A DNA stretch of 64,000 nucleotides from Eubacterium sp. (GTDB taxonomy: Bacteria; Bacillota; Clostridia; Lachnospirales; Lachnospiraceae): the NCBI GenBank assembly GCA_017433825.1, contig JAFRGL010000019.1, positions 1 to 64,000 of the forward strand. Direction: 5' to 3'. A model generated the notes under the pieces. That model worked only from the letters and a program-made list of their open reading frames with translations. It did not search any database and was not told the DNA's origin. The translations under genes were made by a program, and so were the position numbers. Below, one piece after another: positions 52,592 through 60,738 of the stretch. Numbering within the stretch: the stretch's first letter is position 1; each line of letters starts with the position of its first letter.

Positions 52592-55075
52592 ATGTACAAA
52601 TTCAGAGAGATCACCCCTCGAGTAGCGGATTATCGTTACCAGATTCGTAATCGTGTGCTGACCTACGATTCCGAGCGTGGCGAAATCATCACCGAAGCCT
52701 ATAAGAGACTGGGCGCGATGATCCCGATCCTCAAGAAAGCCTATGCGCAGCATGACTGGGCAGAGAAATGCACCTGCTACATCGGCGACACCGAGCTTAT
52801 CGTCGGCGGCAAGGGCAAATACATGTTCTCCAGCTCAGGCTTCCCGGAGAGCGGCGAATTTGCCGGCAGCACCAATGAGCACTGGATTATCGGCATGGTT
52901 AAGGCCGGCCTGTGGAAGATGGGCGATGACGGCTTCTATCACAGCCCCGACACCGCGCTTGCTCCCGCAAGAATTCATCCCGACACCATCAAGAAGATGG
53001 ATGAGATGAAAGAGTTCTGGAAATACAAAGAGAACACCTCTGACAGAGTTACCGCATCCCTTCCGGATTTCTATGCGGAGCTTGCCGGAACCGCTTCCAC
53101 CTCTTACCTGATGCCCGGACAGCCCGGATTCATCCCGCCCTACAGCCTGCCCTTAGGCCATCTGGTAGCCGGCTACAAGAAGATCATCAACACCGGTTAC
53201 AAGGCCATCTACGATCAGGCTACCGCATGGCTGGATGCCCACTACGGCAAACTCTTCGGCGAAGACGCGAAGAAGTACAGCTTCTACAAGGCCATCCAGA
53301 TTACCGCGGATGCTGCCATGATCTTCGTAAAGAGATACGGCGATGCCTGTAAGGCAAAAGCTGCCGAGTGCACCGATGAGAAACGTAAAGCCGAACTGGA
53401 AAGAATGGCTGAGGATCTGTACTGGATTGCCGAGAAACCCGCCAAGACCTTCCGTCAGGCCCTGCAGGCTTACATGAGCTACCAGGTATTCCATCTTGCC
53501 GAGACTTCCAACCCCTCCGCTGCTCTGGGTCGTTTTGACCAGAACACCTGGCCCTTCCTGAAGAAGGATCTGGAAGACGGCGTTATCACCATCGAGGAAG
53601 CACAGGAACTGGTTGACATGTTCTTCCTGAAAGCCAACTGCTTCTACGGCATCGCTCCCGAAGTTGTTGCCGATACCACCGGCGTAGGCAACACCTGGCA
53701 GCATACCACCATCGGCGGCGTTGACCCGCTGACCGGCGAAGATGCCACCAACCCCGTAACATACATGGTTCTGGAAACCGTAGCCCGTCTGGAGCTGCAT
53801 GATCCCACCATTTCCCTTCGTTTCAACAAGAATACCCCGGATGAGCTGTGGTCCTGCGCAGTTGAGACCTCCAAGATGGTTGGCGGCCTGCCGCTGTATC
53901 AGAACGACGAAGTTATCATCCCCGGCCTTATCAAGGAAGTAGGCTTCTCACTGGAAGATGCCCGTGACTACGGCATCATCGGCTGTCAGGAAATCGTAGG
54001 CTGCGGCAATGACTTCCCGGCTCCCAACGGATGTCCGCCTCACGGCTCCGCTTTCTGGTCCATCATCTTCGATATGGCCATCAACAACGGCATCAACCCG
54101 CTGAACGGCTATCAGTGCAGCGTACACACCGGTTACCTGTATGAGATGGAGAACATCGAGCAGGTTCGTGACGCTGTCCGCAAGATGGGCTACCACATCC
54201 AGCAGATGTTCGCTTCCATGCACTGCTATGCGGAGGAAATCGCCCTGAAGGATAACTGCCAGCCCGCACTTTCCATGTCCGTGGAAGGCTGCATGGAGAA
54301 AGGCCTTGACGTATCATGGGGCGGCGCGAAGTACAACAGCTTCGGCTGCACCGCTACCGGTCTTTCCACCGTTGCCGATTCCTTAAATACCATTAAGTAC
54401 ATGTGCTTCGACAAGAAGCTGTGCACCACCAGGGAGCTGTACGATGCCGTTATGGCTAACTGGGAAGGCTATGAAGACCTCCGTGAGCAGGTTAAGGCTG
54501 TTGTTCCGCACTACGGCAACGGCGATCCGTACGCTGACGTAGAAGGCAAATGGATTAACGACCTGTACTATGAGATCTGCCAGACTGTTCACAGCACCAG
54601 ATCCAAAGTTTACAAATCCGGTCTGTACGGCGCTTCCGACCACATCCGTCAGGGCCGTATCACCTGGGCTACCCCGGACGGACGTAAGCTCGGCGATCCC
54701 ATTGCCGACGGTTCTTCACCGGTTCAGGGCTTCGACAAGAACGGCCCGACCGCTGTATTTACCTCCTGCGCATGCTACGATCATCACCACTACATGGACG
54801 GTATCGCGCTGAACCTGCGTCTGCATCCGTCAGTAGTATCCAATGATGAAGGTATTGCGAAGGTTGTTGCCATGACCAAGGCTTACTTCGCAAACGGCGG
54901 CATGGAGACCCAGTACAACGTAGTAGATACCGCAACCCTGCGTAAGGCTCAGGAAGATCCCAGCGCTTACAAGGATCTGGTTGTACGTATTGCCGGTTAT
55001 TCCGCATACTTCGTTGACATGAGCAAAGACCTGCAGAACGACATCATTGCCAGAACCGAGAACCAGCTTGGCTGA
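52592..55075 (+). CDS. Glycyl radical enzyme (PFL-like) of unassigned substrate
   Basis: The 827-residue protein has the two hallmarks of the family. One is the thiyl-radical site IIGCQEIVGCGNDFPAPNGC (Cys465, Glu467, giving the C-x-E pattern of the decarboxylase/dehydratase branches). The other is the glycyl loop VRIAGYSAYFV (Gly802). SVEGCMEKGLDVSWGGAKYN (Glu565, Cys567) is the conserved second active-site strand. Length is between hydroxyproline dehydratase and choline lyase. The residue after Cys is Gln, whereas GCVE is usual in the lyases I know, and no small HpdC-like subunit is encoded, so 4-hydroxyphenylacetate decarboxylase and CutC are unlikely. Codon choice differs from neighbours (many CGT, GTT and GCT), as in strongly expressed genes. 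The activase follows. AAAGGAG lies 6 bases before ATG. Confidence 0.92.
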   Translation: MYKFREITPRVADYRYQIRNRVLTYDSERGEIITEAYKRLGAMIPILKKAYAQHDWAEKCTCYIGDTELIVGGKGKYMFSSSGFPESGEFAGSTNEHWIIGMVKAGLWKMGDDGFYHSPDTALAPARIHPDTIKKMDEMKEFWKYKENTSDRVTASLPDFYAELAGTASTSYLMPGQPGFIPPYSLPLGHLVAGYKKIINTGYKAIYDQATAWLDAHYGKLFGEDAKKYSFYKAIQITADAAMIFVKRYGDACKAKAAECTDEKRKAELERMAEDLYWIAEKPAKTFRQALQAYMSYQVFHLAETSNPSAALGRFDQNTWPFLKKDLEDGVITIEEAQELVDMFFLKANCFYGIAPEVVADTTGVGNTWQHTTIGGVDPLTGEDATNPVTYMVLETVARLELHDPTISLRFNKNTPDELWSCAVETSKMVGGLPLYQNDEVIIPGLIKEVGFSLEDARDYGIIGCQEIVGCGNDFPAPNGCPPHGSAFWSIIFDMAINNGINPLNGYQCSVHTGYLYEMENIEQVRDAVRKMGYHIQQMFASMHCYAEEIALKDNCQPALSMSVEGCMEKGLDVSWGGAKYNSFGCTATGLSTVADSLNTIKYMCFDKKLCTTRELYDAVMANWEGYEDLREQVKAVVPHYGNGDPYADVEGKWINDLYYEICQTVHSTRSKVYKSGLYGASDHIRQGRITWATPDGRKLGDPIADGSSPVQGFDKNGPTAVFTSCACYDHHHYMDGIALNLRLHPSVVSNDEGIAKVVAMTKAYFANGGMETQYNVVDTATLRKAQEDPSAYKDLVVRIAGYSAYFVDMSKDLQNDIIARTENQLG

Positions 55076-55107
55076 TAAACGGCTCACAAAATAATTAACT
55101 GACTGAA

Positions 55108-55150
55108 AACTCCCATCCGCTTCCCGGAAAGGGTAACGGATGGGAGTTGT
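55108..55150 (+). terminator. Intercistronic hairpin between the glycyl radical enzyme and its activase
   Basis: AACTCCCATCCG (55108-55119) pairs perfectly with CGGATGGGAGTT (55137-55148), with a further CCC/GGG inside. The tail is only GTTTA, so it is probably a leaky terminator or mRNA-stabilising end that lowers activase expression. Confidence 0.65.
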
Positions 55151-55168
55151 TTACGAAAGGATTATATT

Positions 55169-56140
55169 ATGGCAGAATTAACAGGAAGAGTCTATGACAT
55201 CCAGCCCTTTTCCGTGCATGACGGCCCGGGCATCAGAACCACAGTATTTTTAAAGGGATGCCCGCTTCGCTGCCCCTGGTGCCACAGCCCGGAATCCCAG
55301 CTTTTCGAGCCCCAGCTTTCCTGGATCGCCATGCGCTGCGTCGGCACGGAGCAGTGCAAGGATAAATGCATCAAGGCCTGCCCGAAGAATGCCATTGAAT
55401 ACGGCGAAACCCGTAAAGACATGAATGAAGACGGTACCGTAAAAAGCATCGTCCAGCAGATTCATGTAAAGCGGGATCTCTGCGACAACTGCGGCAAATG
55501 CGCGGAGCTTTGCTATCCCAAAGCCCTGTACATCTGCGGTGAGGATTATACCGTGGACGCCCTTGTGAAAAAGGCAATGAAGGACAAAGCCTATTTCGAC
55601 AGCTCGGGCGGCGGCGTTACCATCTCAGGCGGAGAGCCCTTAAGCCAGATGCCTTTTACGCTTGAAGTTTTGAAAAAGCTGAAGGAAAAAGGCGTCCATA
55701 CCGCGCTGGATACGACCTTCTTTACCCCTTGGGAGAATGTGGAAGCGGTGCTTCCGTACGTGGATGTATTCCTTCTGGATTTGAAACACATGGACTATGA
55801 CAAGCATCTTGGCATGGTGAAGGTGCCGAACGACGTTATTCACGAAAATGCCAGGAAAGCGGCAAAAGCCGGCGCCAGGTTCGAAATCCGTGTGCCCATC
55901 ATCCCGATGTTCAACGATAATGACGAGAACATGAATGCTACGGCGAAGTTCTGCAAGGAAGAGCTGGGAGACGAAGCCGTGGAATTCGTCCAGCTCCTTC
56001 CCTACCATGCCTTAGGAGTGACCAAGCACCTGCGTATTTCCGATACCCCGGTAGCCGCGGCCGTTCCGCCCTCTGCGGAGAAAATGGAGCATATGCGGGA
56101 GATTACCGAAAGCTACGGCTTGAAGGTTGTCATTTATTAA
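55169..56140 (+). CDS. Glycyl radical enzyme activase (radical SAM, PflA-like)
   Basis: The 323-residue protein has the radical SAM motif CPLRCPWC (Cys31, Cys35, Cys38) and the SAM-binding GGGVTISGGEPLSQ. Between them is an insert with two ferredoxin-like clusters, CVGTEQCKDKCIKACP and CDNCGKCAELCYP. This insert is absent from PflA itself and typical of activases for choline lyase, glycerol dehydratase and arylacetate decarboxylases. It installs the radical on Gly802 of the upstream enzyme. The C-terminus LPYHALGVTKHLRIS is a family feature. The gene follows the intercistronic hairpin and ends at a strong terminator. Confidence 0.95.
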   Translation: MAELTGRVYDIQPFSVHDGPGIRTTVFLKGCPLRCPWCHSPESQLFEPQLSWIAMRCVGTEQCKDKCIKACPKNAIEYGETRKDMNEDGTVKSIVQQIHVKRDLCDNCGKCAELCYPKALYICGEDYTVDALVKKAMKDKAYFDSSGGGVTISGGEPLSQMPFTLEVLKKLKEKGVHTALDTTFFTPWENVEAVLPYVDVFLLDLKHMDYDKHLGMVKVPNDVIHENARKAAKAGARFEIRVPIIPMFNDNDENMNATAKFCKEELGDEAVEFVQLLPYHALGVTKHLRISDTPVAAAVPPSAEKMEHMREITESYGLKVVIY

Positions 56141-56161
56141 ATATCACAGATGAAACGACAG

Positions 56162-56197
56162 ACAGCAGGATTGCTTGCAAATCCTGCTGTTTTTTTA
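56162..56197 (+). terminator. Intrinsic terminator of the activase transcript
   Basis: ACAGCAGGATT (56162-56172) pairs perfectly with AATCCTGCTGT (56179-56189/90), followed by seven T. Confidence 0.9.
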
Positions 56198-56230
56198 CGG
56201 ATGCGGCGCGTCCATGCACGGACTTATTTA

Positions 56231-56259
56231 TTGATTTATAACTGTTTCCGTGATAAGAT
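56231..56259 (+). promoter_or_regulatory. Probable promoter of the OYE-DUF4125 unit
   Basis: TTGATT (56231-56236), 17 bases, TAAGAT (56254-56259), 42 bases before the start codon. Confidence 0.5.
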
Positions 56260-56300
56260 TTTACTGGAGAAATATTTTCAGTATATAAAGGAGAAGAAGG

Positions 56301-58274
56301 ATGATTAACGATTACAAATACCCGCACCTGTTCGAGCCGATTAAACTGGGAAACCAGCTGTTCCGCAACAGAATTTTCGCGTCCCCCACAGGCTACCTGA
56401 ATACCAACGGAGACGGCTACTTAAATGAAGGTGCCGCGGCGTACTACGGCAGAAGGGCCAGGGGCGGAGCGGCTTCCGTAGCCACCTTCGAATGTGTTGT
56501 GGATACCGAATACGGCAGAGGCGGAGACGCCCACTTTTCCACGGGAAGACCCGGCGTGGCGGCCAACCTGGGCAGGATTGCGGCTGAAGTCAAGGGCTAC
56601 GGCGCAGTGCCGACTCTGGAACTGCAGCATACCGGTATGTTTGCCAACCGTTCCTTAAGCATGTTCGGCGGCGAAGCCAAAGGCGTTGCCTACGGTCCGG
56701 TGGAAATGATGGTGGACGGAAGGCTTATCAAGCCCATGACGGAAGAATTCATTGAAAGGACCATCAACAAGTACATCGAAGCTGCAGTCGTGGGGCAGTC
56801 AGTAGGCTTCGGCATGATGCTGATCCACGCGGGACACGGCTGGATGCTGCATCAGTTCCTTTCCCCGATTACGAACACCCGTACCGACAAGTGGGGCGGC
56901 CCTGCCATTGAAAACAGGGCCCGGATGCTGATTGCCATCTGCGACGGTATCCACAGGAGACTGGGAGAAGGCTTCCCCATCGAAGTGCGTATTTCCGGAA
57001 GCGAATGCTATGACGGCGGCTTCGGCATCGAGAACGGCATTGCCATTGCCAAACAGCTGGAAGGCCACTGCCAGCTTATCCATGTATCCGCAGGCAACCA
57101 TGAGGTGGATGAAGTATTCACCGTCACCCATCCTTCCATGTTCCAGAAGGACGGCTGCAACACCTATCTCGCGGAAGAGATCAAGAAACATGTATCGACC
57201 CCGGTAGCCACGGTCGGCGCGCTTTCCGATCCGGACCTTATGGAAGAGCTTATTGCCTCCGGCAAGGTGGATGTGGTGGAAATGGGCAGGGAGTTCATCT
57301 GCGAGCCCGACTTCCCGACACTTGTGCGTACCGGCAGGGAAAAAGAAGTAAAGAAATGCTTAAGATGCCTTTCCTGCTTCTCCTCAGAGCTTACCAACGG
57401 CGAGCCCTACTGTGCCATCAACCCGGAAAGCGGACGTGAAATCGAGACCAAGTACGAAGCGCCTGTGGTGAAATCCAAAAAGAAAGTCCTGGTGGCAGGC
57501 GGCGGCGTGGCCGGCATGGAGGCAGCCCTTACCCTGGCGGAGAGAGGCCATGACGTTATCATCTGCGAGAAGACCGGACGGTTCGGCGGCGTGCTGCGCT
57601 GTGAAGAGAAGGTGGATTTCAAGAAGAACCTGGATTATTACCTGAACCAGCAGGCGGAGAAGATTGAGAAGACCCCGAATATCGAAGTGCGGCTGAATAC
57701 CGAAGTAACCCCGGCTCTGGCCGAGGAAATCAAACCGGACGTACTCATTGCGGCCCTTGGCGCGGTTCCGGCGGTTCCGAAGATTCCGGCGGATGCGGAC
57801 GCGAAGACCATGACCGCCCAGGATGCTTACGGCAGAGTGGACGAGCTGGGCGACAAGGTGGCCATTCTCGGCGCGGGCCTTGTAGGCATCGAGCTGGGAC
57901 TGCATCTGGCTTCCTTAGGCAAAAAAGTATCGGTTATCGAGATGACGGATCACATGAACGATGGCGGCAACTTCCTGCACATGTCCGGCGTACGGGTGGA
58001 AATCAAAAAGCGCGGCCTGGATATGCATTTCTCCACGCAGGCGAAACAGATTTCCGCTAAAGGCGTAACCTGTGAATGCGAAGGCAAAGAAGTGTTCATT
58101 GACGCTGACAGCGTTGTGTTTGCGGTTGGCCAGAAGCCCCTGACGGAAGAAGCCGTAGCGCTGAATTACTGCGCGCCGGAAGTTTATTTCATCGGCGACT
58201 GCGTCACCCCGAAGAACATTACAGAAGCCACCTCTACGGCCTATCTTATTTCGAAGAATATCGGCAGGTTTTAA
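56301..58274 (+). CDS. Divergent OYE-type FMN/FeS/FAD oxidoreductase, paralogue of the gene at 50160
   Basis: The 657 residues begin MINDYKYPHLFEPIKLGNQL, matching the minus-strand copy. The FMN barrel carries HAGHGWMLHQFLSPITNTRT, again with Trp (Trp181) instead of Tyr at the proton-donor position. The 4Fe-4S site starts KCLRCLSC (Cys353) and ends at Cys in EPYCAIN. The FAD/NAD domain is VLVAGGGVAGMEAALTLAER and VAILGAGLVGIELGLHLAS. AAGGAGAAG precedes the start. It is followed 39 bases later by a DUF4125 gene. The two Trp-type copies flank the glycyl radical enzyme and activase, suggesting reductive or oxidative steps on the same substrate. Confidence 0.87.
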   Translation: MINDYKYPHLFEPIKLGNQLFRNRIFASPTGYLNTNGDGYLNEGAAAYYGRRARGGAASVATFECVVDTEYGRGGDAHFSTGRPGVAANLGRIAAEVKGYGAVPTLELQHTGMFANRSLSMFGGEAKGVAYGPVEMMVDGRLIKPMTEEFIERTINKYIEAAVVGQSVGFGMMLIHAGHGWMLHQFLSPITNTRTDKWGGPAIENRARMLIAICDGIHRRLGEGFPIEVRISGSECYDGGFGIENGIAIAKQLEGHCQLIHVSAGNHEVDEVFTVTHPSMFQKDGCNTYLAEEIKKHVSTPVATVGALSDPDLMEELIASGKVDVVEMGREFICEPDFPTLVRTGREKEVKKCLRCLSCFSSELTNGEPYCAINPESGREIETKYEAPVVKSKKKVLVAGGGVAGMEAALTLAERGHDVIICEKTGRFGGVLRCEEKVDFKKNLDYYLNQQAEKIEKTPNIEVRLNTEVTPALAEEIKPDVLIAALGAVPAVPKIPADADAKTMTAQDAYGRVDELGDKVAILGAGLVGIELGLHLASLGKKVSVIEMTDHMNDGGNFLHMSGVRVEIKKRGLDMHFSTQAKQISAKGVTCECEGKEVFIDADSVVFAVGQKPLTEEAVALNYCAPEVYFIGDCVTPKNITEATSTAYLISKNIGRF

Positions 58275-58313
58275 GACAGCGGACGCAGGCGGTAGCAGAA
58301 GAGAGGTATAATT

Positions 58314-58958
58314 ATGATGACTCTTGAAGAAAAGAAAATGAGACTGGTGGAAAAGGAGTGGGAGTGCTTCCAGCAGGTGCAGAACGAAGGCGGAAGGGCC
58401 AGCTGCCAGGACGACCGGACCACCTTCTTCATCATGCGCAAAAGCCAGTTTGTGCTCTGGCCGGAGAACCTGATTGACAGCTACACCATCGATGTGGACA
58501 ATGCCGTCTTCATGGGAAGGAACCTTCTGGCGGAAAAATACGCCTGGATGATGGCGGATACCGCACCTGCAAAATTCGAGGAGCTCAAAGAGCTGCTCAC
58601 CATGCCCACGGAGAAGGCGCAGGAAGCTATCGACTACATCGTGCCCGTCCAGGTGAAATGGATGGAAGAGTACGCGGCGAAGTATCCCTACATTGCCGCC
58701 GGCAACCGTGTGGTGCACACCTCCGACGAACGCTTCGGGCAGACTTCCTACGAAACCTACCTGCGGGGCGAGCTGCACACTTATTCCGAGAAAACGCTGT
58801 TGCTTCTGGCGGACCTCTGCCGCAGGCTGGATGCGGAAGGCACCAACATGATGCTGGCCATCATGACCGCCACCATGCAGGAGTACGGCTTCGCGGATCT
58901 GGATGCTGCGGAAGCTACCACGAAAAAATATGCCGTGGCGGGGAAAAATATCGGCTGA
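58314..58958 (+). CDS. DUF4125-family protein
   Basis: The 214-residue soluble protein has the DUF4125 features RLVEKEWECFQQVQNEGGRA, SCQDDRTTFFIMRKSQF, NLLAEKYAWMMADTAP and YETYLRGELHTYSEKTLLLL. Acidic and basic residues are conserved (Glu in KEWE, Arg in GGRA, Cys and Asp in SCQDD), so catalysis or tight binding is plausible, but the family has no known function to me. GAGAGG is upstream; ATG 58317 is an equal alternative start. Its position directly behind an OYE gene links it to the presumed pathway. Confidence 0.8.
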   Translation: MMTLEEKKMRLVEKEWECFQQVQNEGGRASCQDDRTTFFIMRKSQFVLWPENLIDSYTIDVDNAVFMGRNLLAEKYAWMMADTAPAKFEELKELLTMPTEKAQEAIDYIVPVQVKWMEEYAAKYPYIAAGNRVVHTSDERFGQTSYETYLRGELHTYSEKTLLLLADLCRRLDAEGTNMMLAIMTATMQEYGFADLDAAEATTKKYAVAGKNIG

Positions 58959-59010
58959 TAAGCTGTAGTTTCTGAAAACGCCTGCGGCCTGGACTACCGG
59001 GAGTGCATCA

Positions 59011-60003
59011 ATGAGGCAGAATAACCGTCCTGTCAGATACTGTATTTTCTGCGGCAAGGCAAACAATCCTTCCTGGCAGTACTGCAATTACTGCGGAAAG
59101 GAGCTTTACCCGGATGAAAACCAGCTGAAGGACTACGCAATTAAAGAAATAAAGGACCAGCTGAAGGATAAGGCTGTCGATACCGTTTTCGACAAGCTGA
59201 AGCATTTCCTTCTGGCCCATCTGTACGGCATCGTGCTGACGGCCTCGGTTGTATTTACCGGGGTGTCAGCCGTATCCGTACTGGGAACCGGGGATATCCC
59301 CAAGGAGGCCCGGCAGGTGACAAGCCCGCCAGCTGTTGATATTCTGGGAAATCTGGCGGACGGCAGTGAGAATACCAGCCCTGCAGCAGAGGAGCGGGAG
59401 ACCGCAAGTGTACCGGCAGAGGAACCGTTATCAGAGACGGAAGCCGTGGATTTTCTGGACGTCTACCATGCCTACCTGCCGCTGCTTTCGGAGGCCCGGG
59501 GAGATGACCCCGGCTATTATATTTACGATATCGACAAGGACGGCATACCGGAACTGATACTGACTGTGCAGGAAACCTACGAAAGCCATTCGATTTCCCG
59601 CGGCCATGAAGTCTGGTATTATGCGGACGGAACCGCAAAAAGCGCCGGTATTGTCTGGGGGTTTGCCCATGGAAGACCGGATCTTGCTTCTTATCCGGAC
59701 GGAAACGGTCTGGTATGCATCGAGACAGCCCGCATGTACGAATGTATATGGCTGGTTTCACTGGACAAAGAGCAGGGGACGCTTTCTGATGATGCAAATA
59801 CAGAGGAAAGCAATGTTCTTACACGTCCGGTGGATGACGGCAATGTCCATTACTACGTAAACATATATGAGCCTCCGTATTATGTCTTTGACAACCACCC
59901 CTTCAAAGCCGTAACGGAAAATCCTTTCTTTGAAGATTCGAAGCTTCTGGGCTTCAATGACCCTGCGGACGATACCGCTTTAAAGGAGGCGCTGGGCCTA
60001 TGA
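59011..60003 (+). CDS. Zinc-ribbon protein with membrane helix and extracellular DKDG-type domain
   Basis: The first 35 residues hold a zinc ribbon, CIFCGKANNPSWQYCNYCGK. A membrane segment follows at about residues 68-93 (LAHLYGIVLTASVVFTGVSA). A Ser/Glu/Ala linker leads to an extracellular domain with YYIYDIDKDGIPELILTVQE, the Asp-rich short repeat seen in many clostridial surface proteins. The ribbon should be cytosolic. I find no named family for the outer domain. Another zinc-ribbon/membrane gene follows 37 bases on, so these two may be a pair. Confidence 0.62.
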   Translation: MRQNNRPVRYCIFCGKANNPSWQYCNYCGKELYPDENQLKDYAIKEIKDQLKDKAVDTVFDKLKHFLLAHLYGIVLTASVVFTGVSAVSVLGTGDIPKEARQVTSPPAVDILGNLADGSENTSPAAEERETASVPAEEPLSETEAVDFLDVYHAYLPLLSEARGDDPGYYIYDIDKDGIPELILTVQETYESHSISRGHEVWYYADGTAKSAGIVWGFAHGRPDLASYPDGNGLVCIETARMYECIWLVSLDKEQGTLSDDANTEESNVLTRPVDDGNVHYYVNIYEPPYYVFDNHPFKAVTENPFFEDSKLLGFNDPADDTALKEALGL

Positions 60004-60040
60004 TGAAGCATTCCGGAAAAGCAGGAAGGGGGAGGATGTC

Positions 60041-60586
60041 ATGAAGTGTCCGAACTGTTCCGAAGAAAACCTCCTGATTGCGCAGTACTGCTGCAGCTGT
60101 GGCCGTCCGTTTACCGATAAAGAACGTAAAAAGGCTTATGACGCCACCATATTCGGCAAGGTTGACAAGGTCAGGAAGGGCGTGGAAGTCGTCACACTGA
60201 AAGTGGTGACCGACAGTATCTGGTTCAAGATTGCGACCATTGCGGTTATCGTTATACTAGGCTTCTGGCTCCGGTCAAACCATGTGAACACTTTCCGCCT
60301 GGAAAGCAGCAGCGATTACGAAATCCTCTATCTGGAGGAAACCAAAACCTATTATCTGGTTACGCAGGCGGATAGGGTGCCGGTGCGCCTTGTGGCGCCG
60401 AAAAACACGGTAACGCTTACGGTGGACGAGCTGACGGAGACCGGCGGCTTTGTTTTCCGCACCGCCTATACACCTGAAGAGGGCGTGGTATTATCTGTCA
60501 GCGGACAGAACCATTATCTGCTGACCGTCTCAGACGGCAAAAGAAATACCGGCCAGCTGGTGCTGTACGTCTACCGGGACAACTGA
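60041..60586 (+). CDS. Zinc-ribbon protein with one membrane helix
   Basis: The 181-residue protein begins with a zinc ribbon (CPNCSEENLLIAQYCCSCGR), has one membrane segment at about residues 64-84 (FKIATIAVIVILGFWL), and an outer beta-rich domain of about 95 residues with no known motif. The start is chosen after AAGGGGGAGG. Layout matches the gene just upstream, but the outer domains are unrelated as far as I can tell. The region to the next gene holds only an AT-rich promoter zone. Confidence 0.62.
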   Translation: MKCPNCSEENLLIAQYCCSCGRPFTDKERKKAYDATIFGKVDKVRKGVEVVTLKVVTDSIWFKIATIAVIVILGFWLRSNHVNTFRLESSSDYEILYLEETKTYYLVTQADRVPVRLVAPKNTVTLTVDELTETGGFVFRTAYTPEEGVVLSVSGQNHYLLTVSDGKRNTGQLVLYVYRDN

Positions 60587-60671
60587 GCAAATACCGGTTT
60601 ATATGCATACTATGATAAGGTTTATCAATAATTTACAATTTCACCATAAAATAATTTAAAAAAAAACAAGT

Positions 60672-60699
60672 ATGCAGAACCTGCATTCTCTGTTATAAT
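60672..60699 (+). promoter_or_regulatory. Promoter of the UroD-family gene with palindromic operator
   Basis: TATAAT (60694-60699) is a consensus -10. The perfect inverted repeat ATGCAG-AAC-CTGCAT (60672-60686) covers the -35 position and spacer, so a regulator could block the promoter there, or an activator could replace the missing -35. Confidence 0.55.
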
Positions 60700-60738
60700 G
60701 TAAAAAAATAATCTATTCAGATTGAGAAAGGAAATTTT

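Noticed and set aside
52592-55075. Assigning the radical enzyme as pyruvate formate-lyase, choline lyase or 4-hydroxyphenylacetate decarboxylase
   Set aside because: The CQE active site differs from the adjacent Cys pair of PFL. No microcompartment genes (choline lyase) or small FeS subunit (hydroxyphenylacetate decarboxylase) are nearby. Substrate left open.
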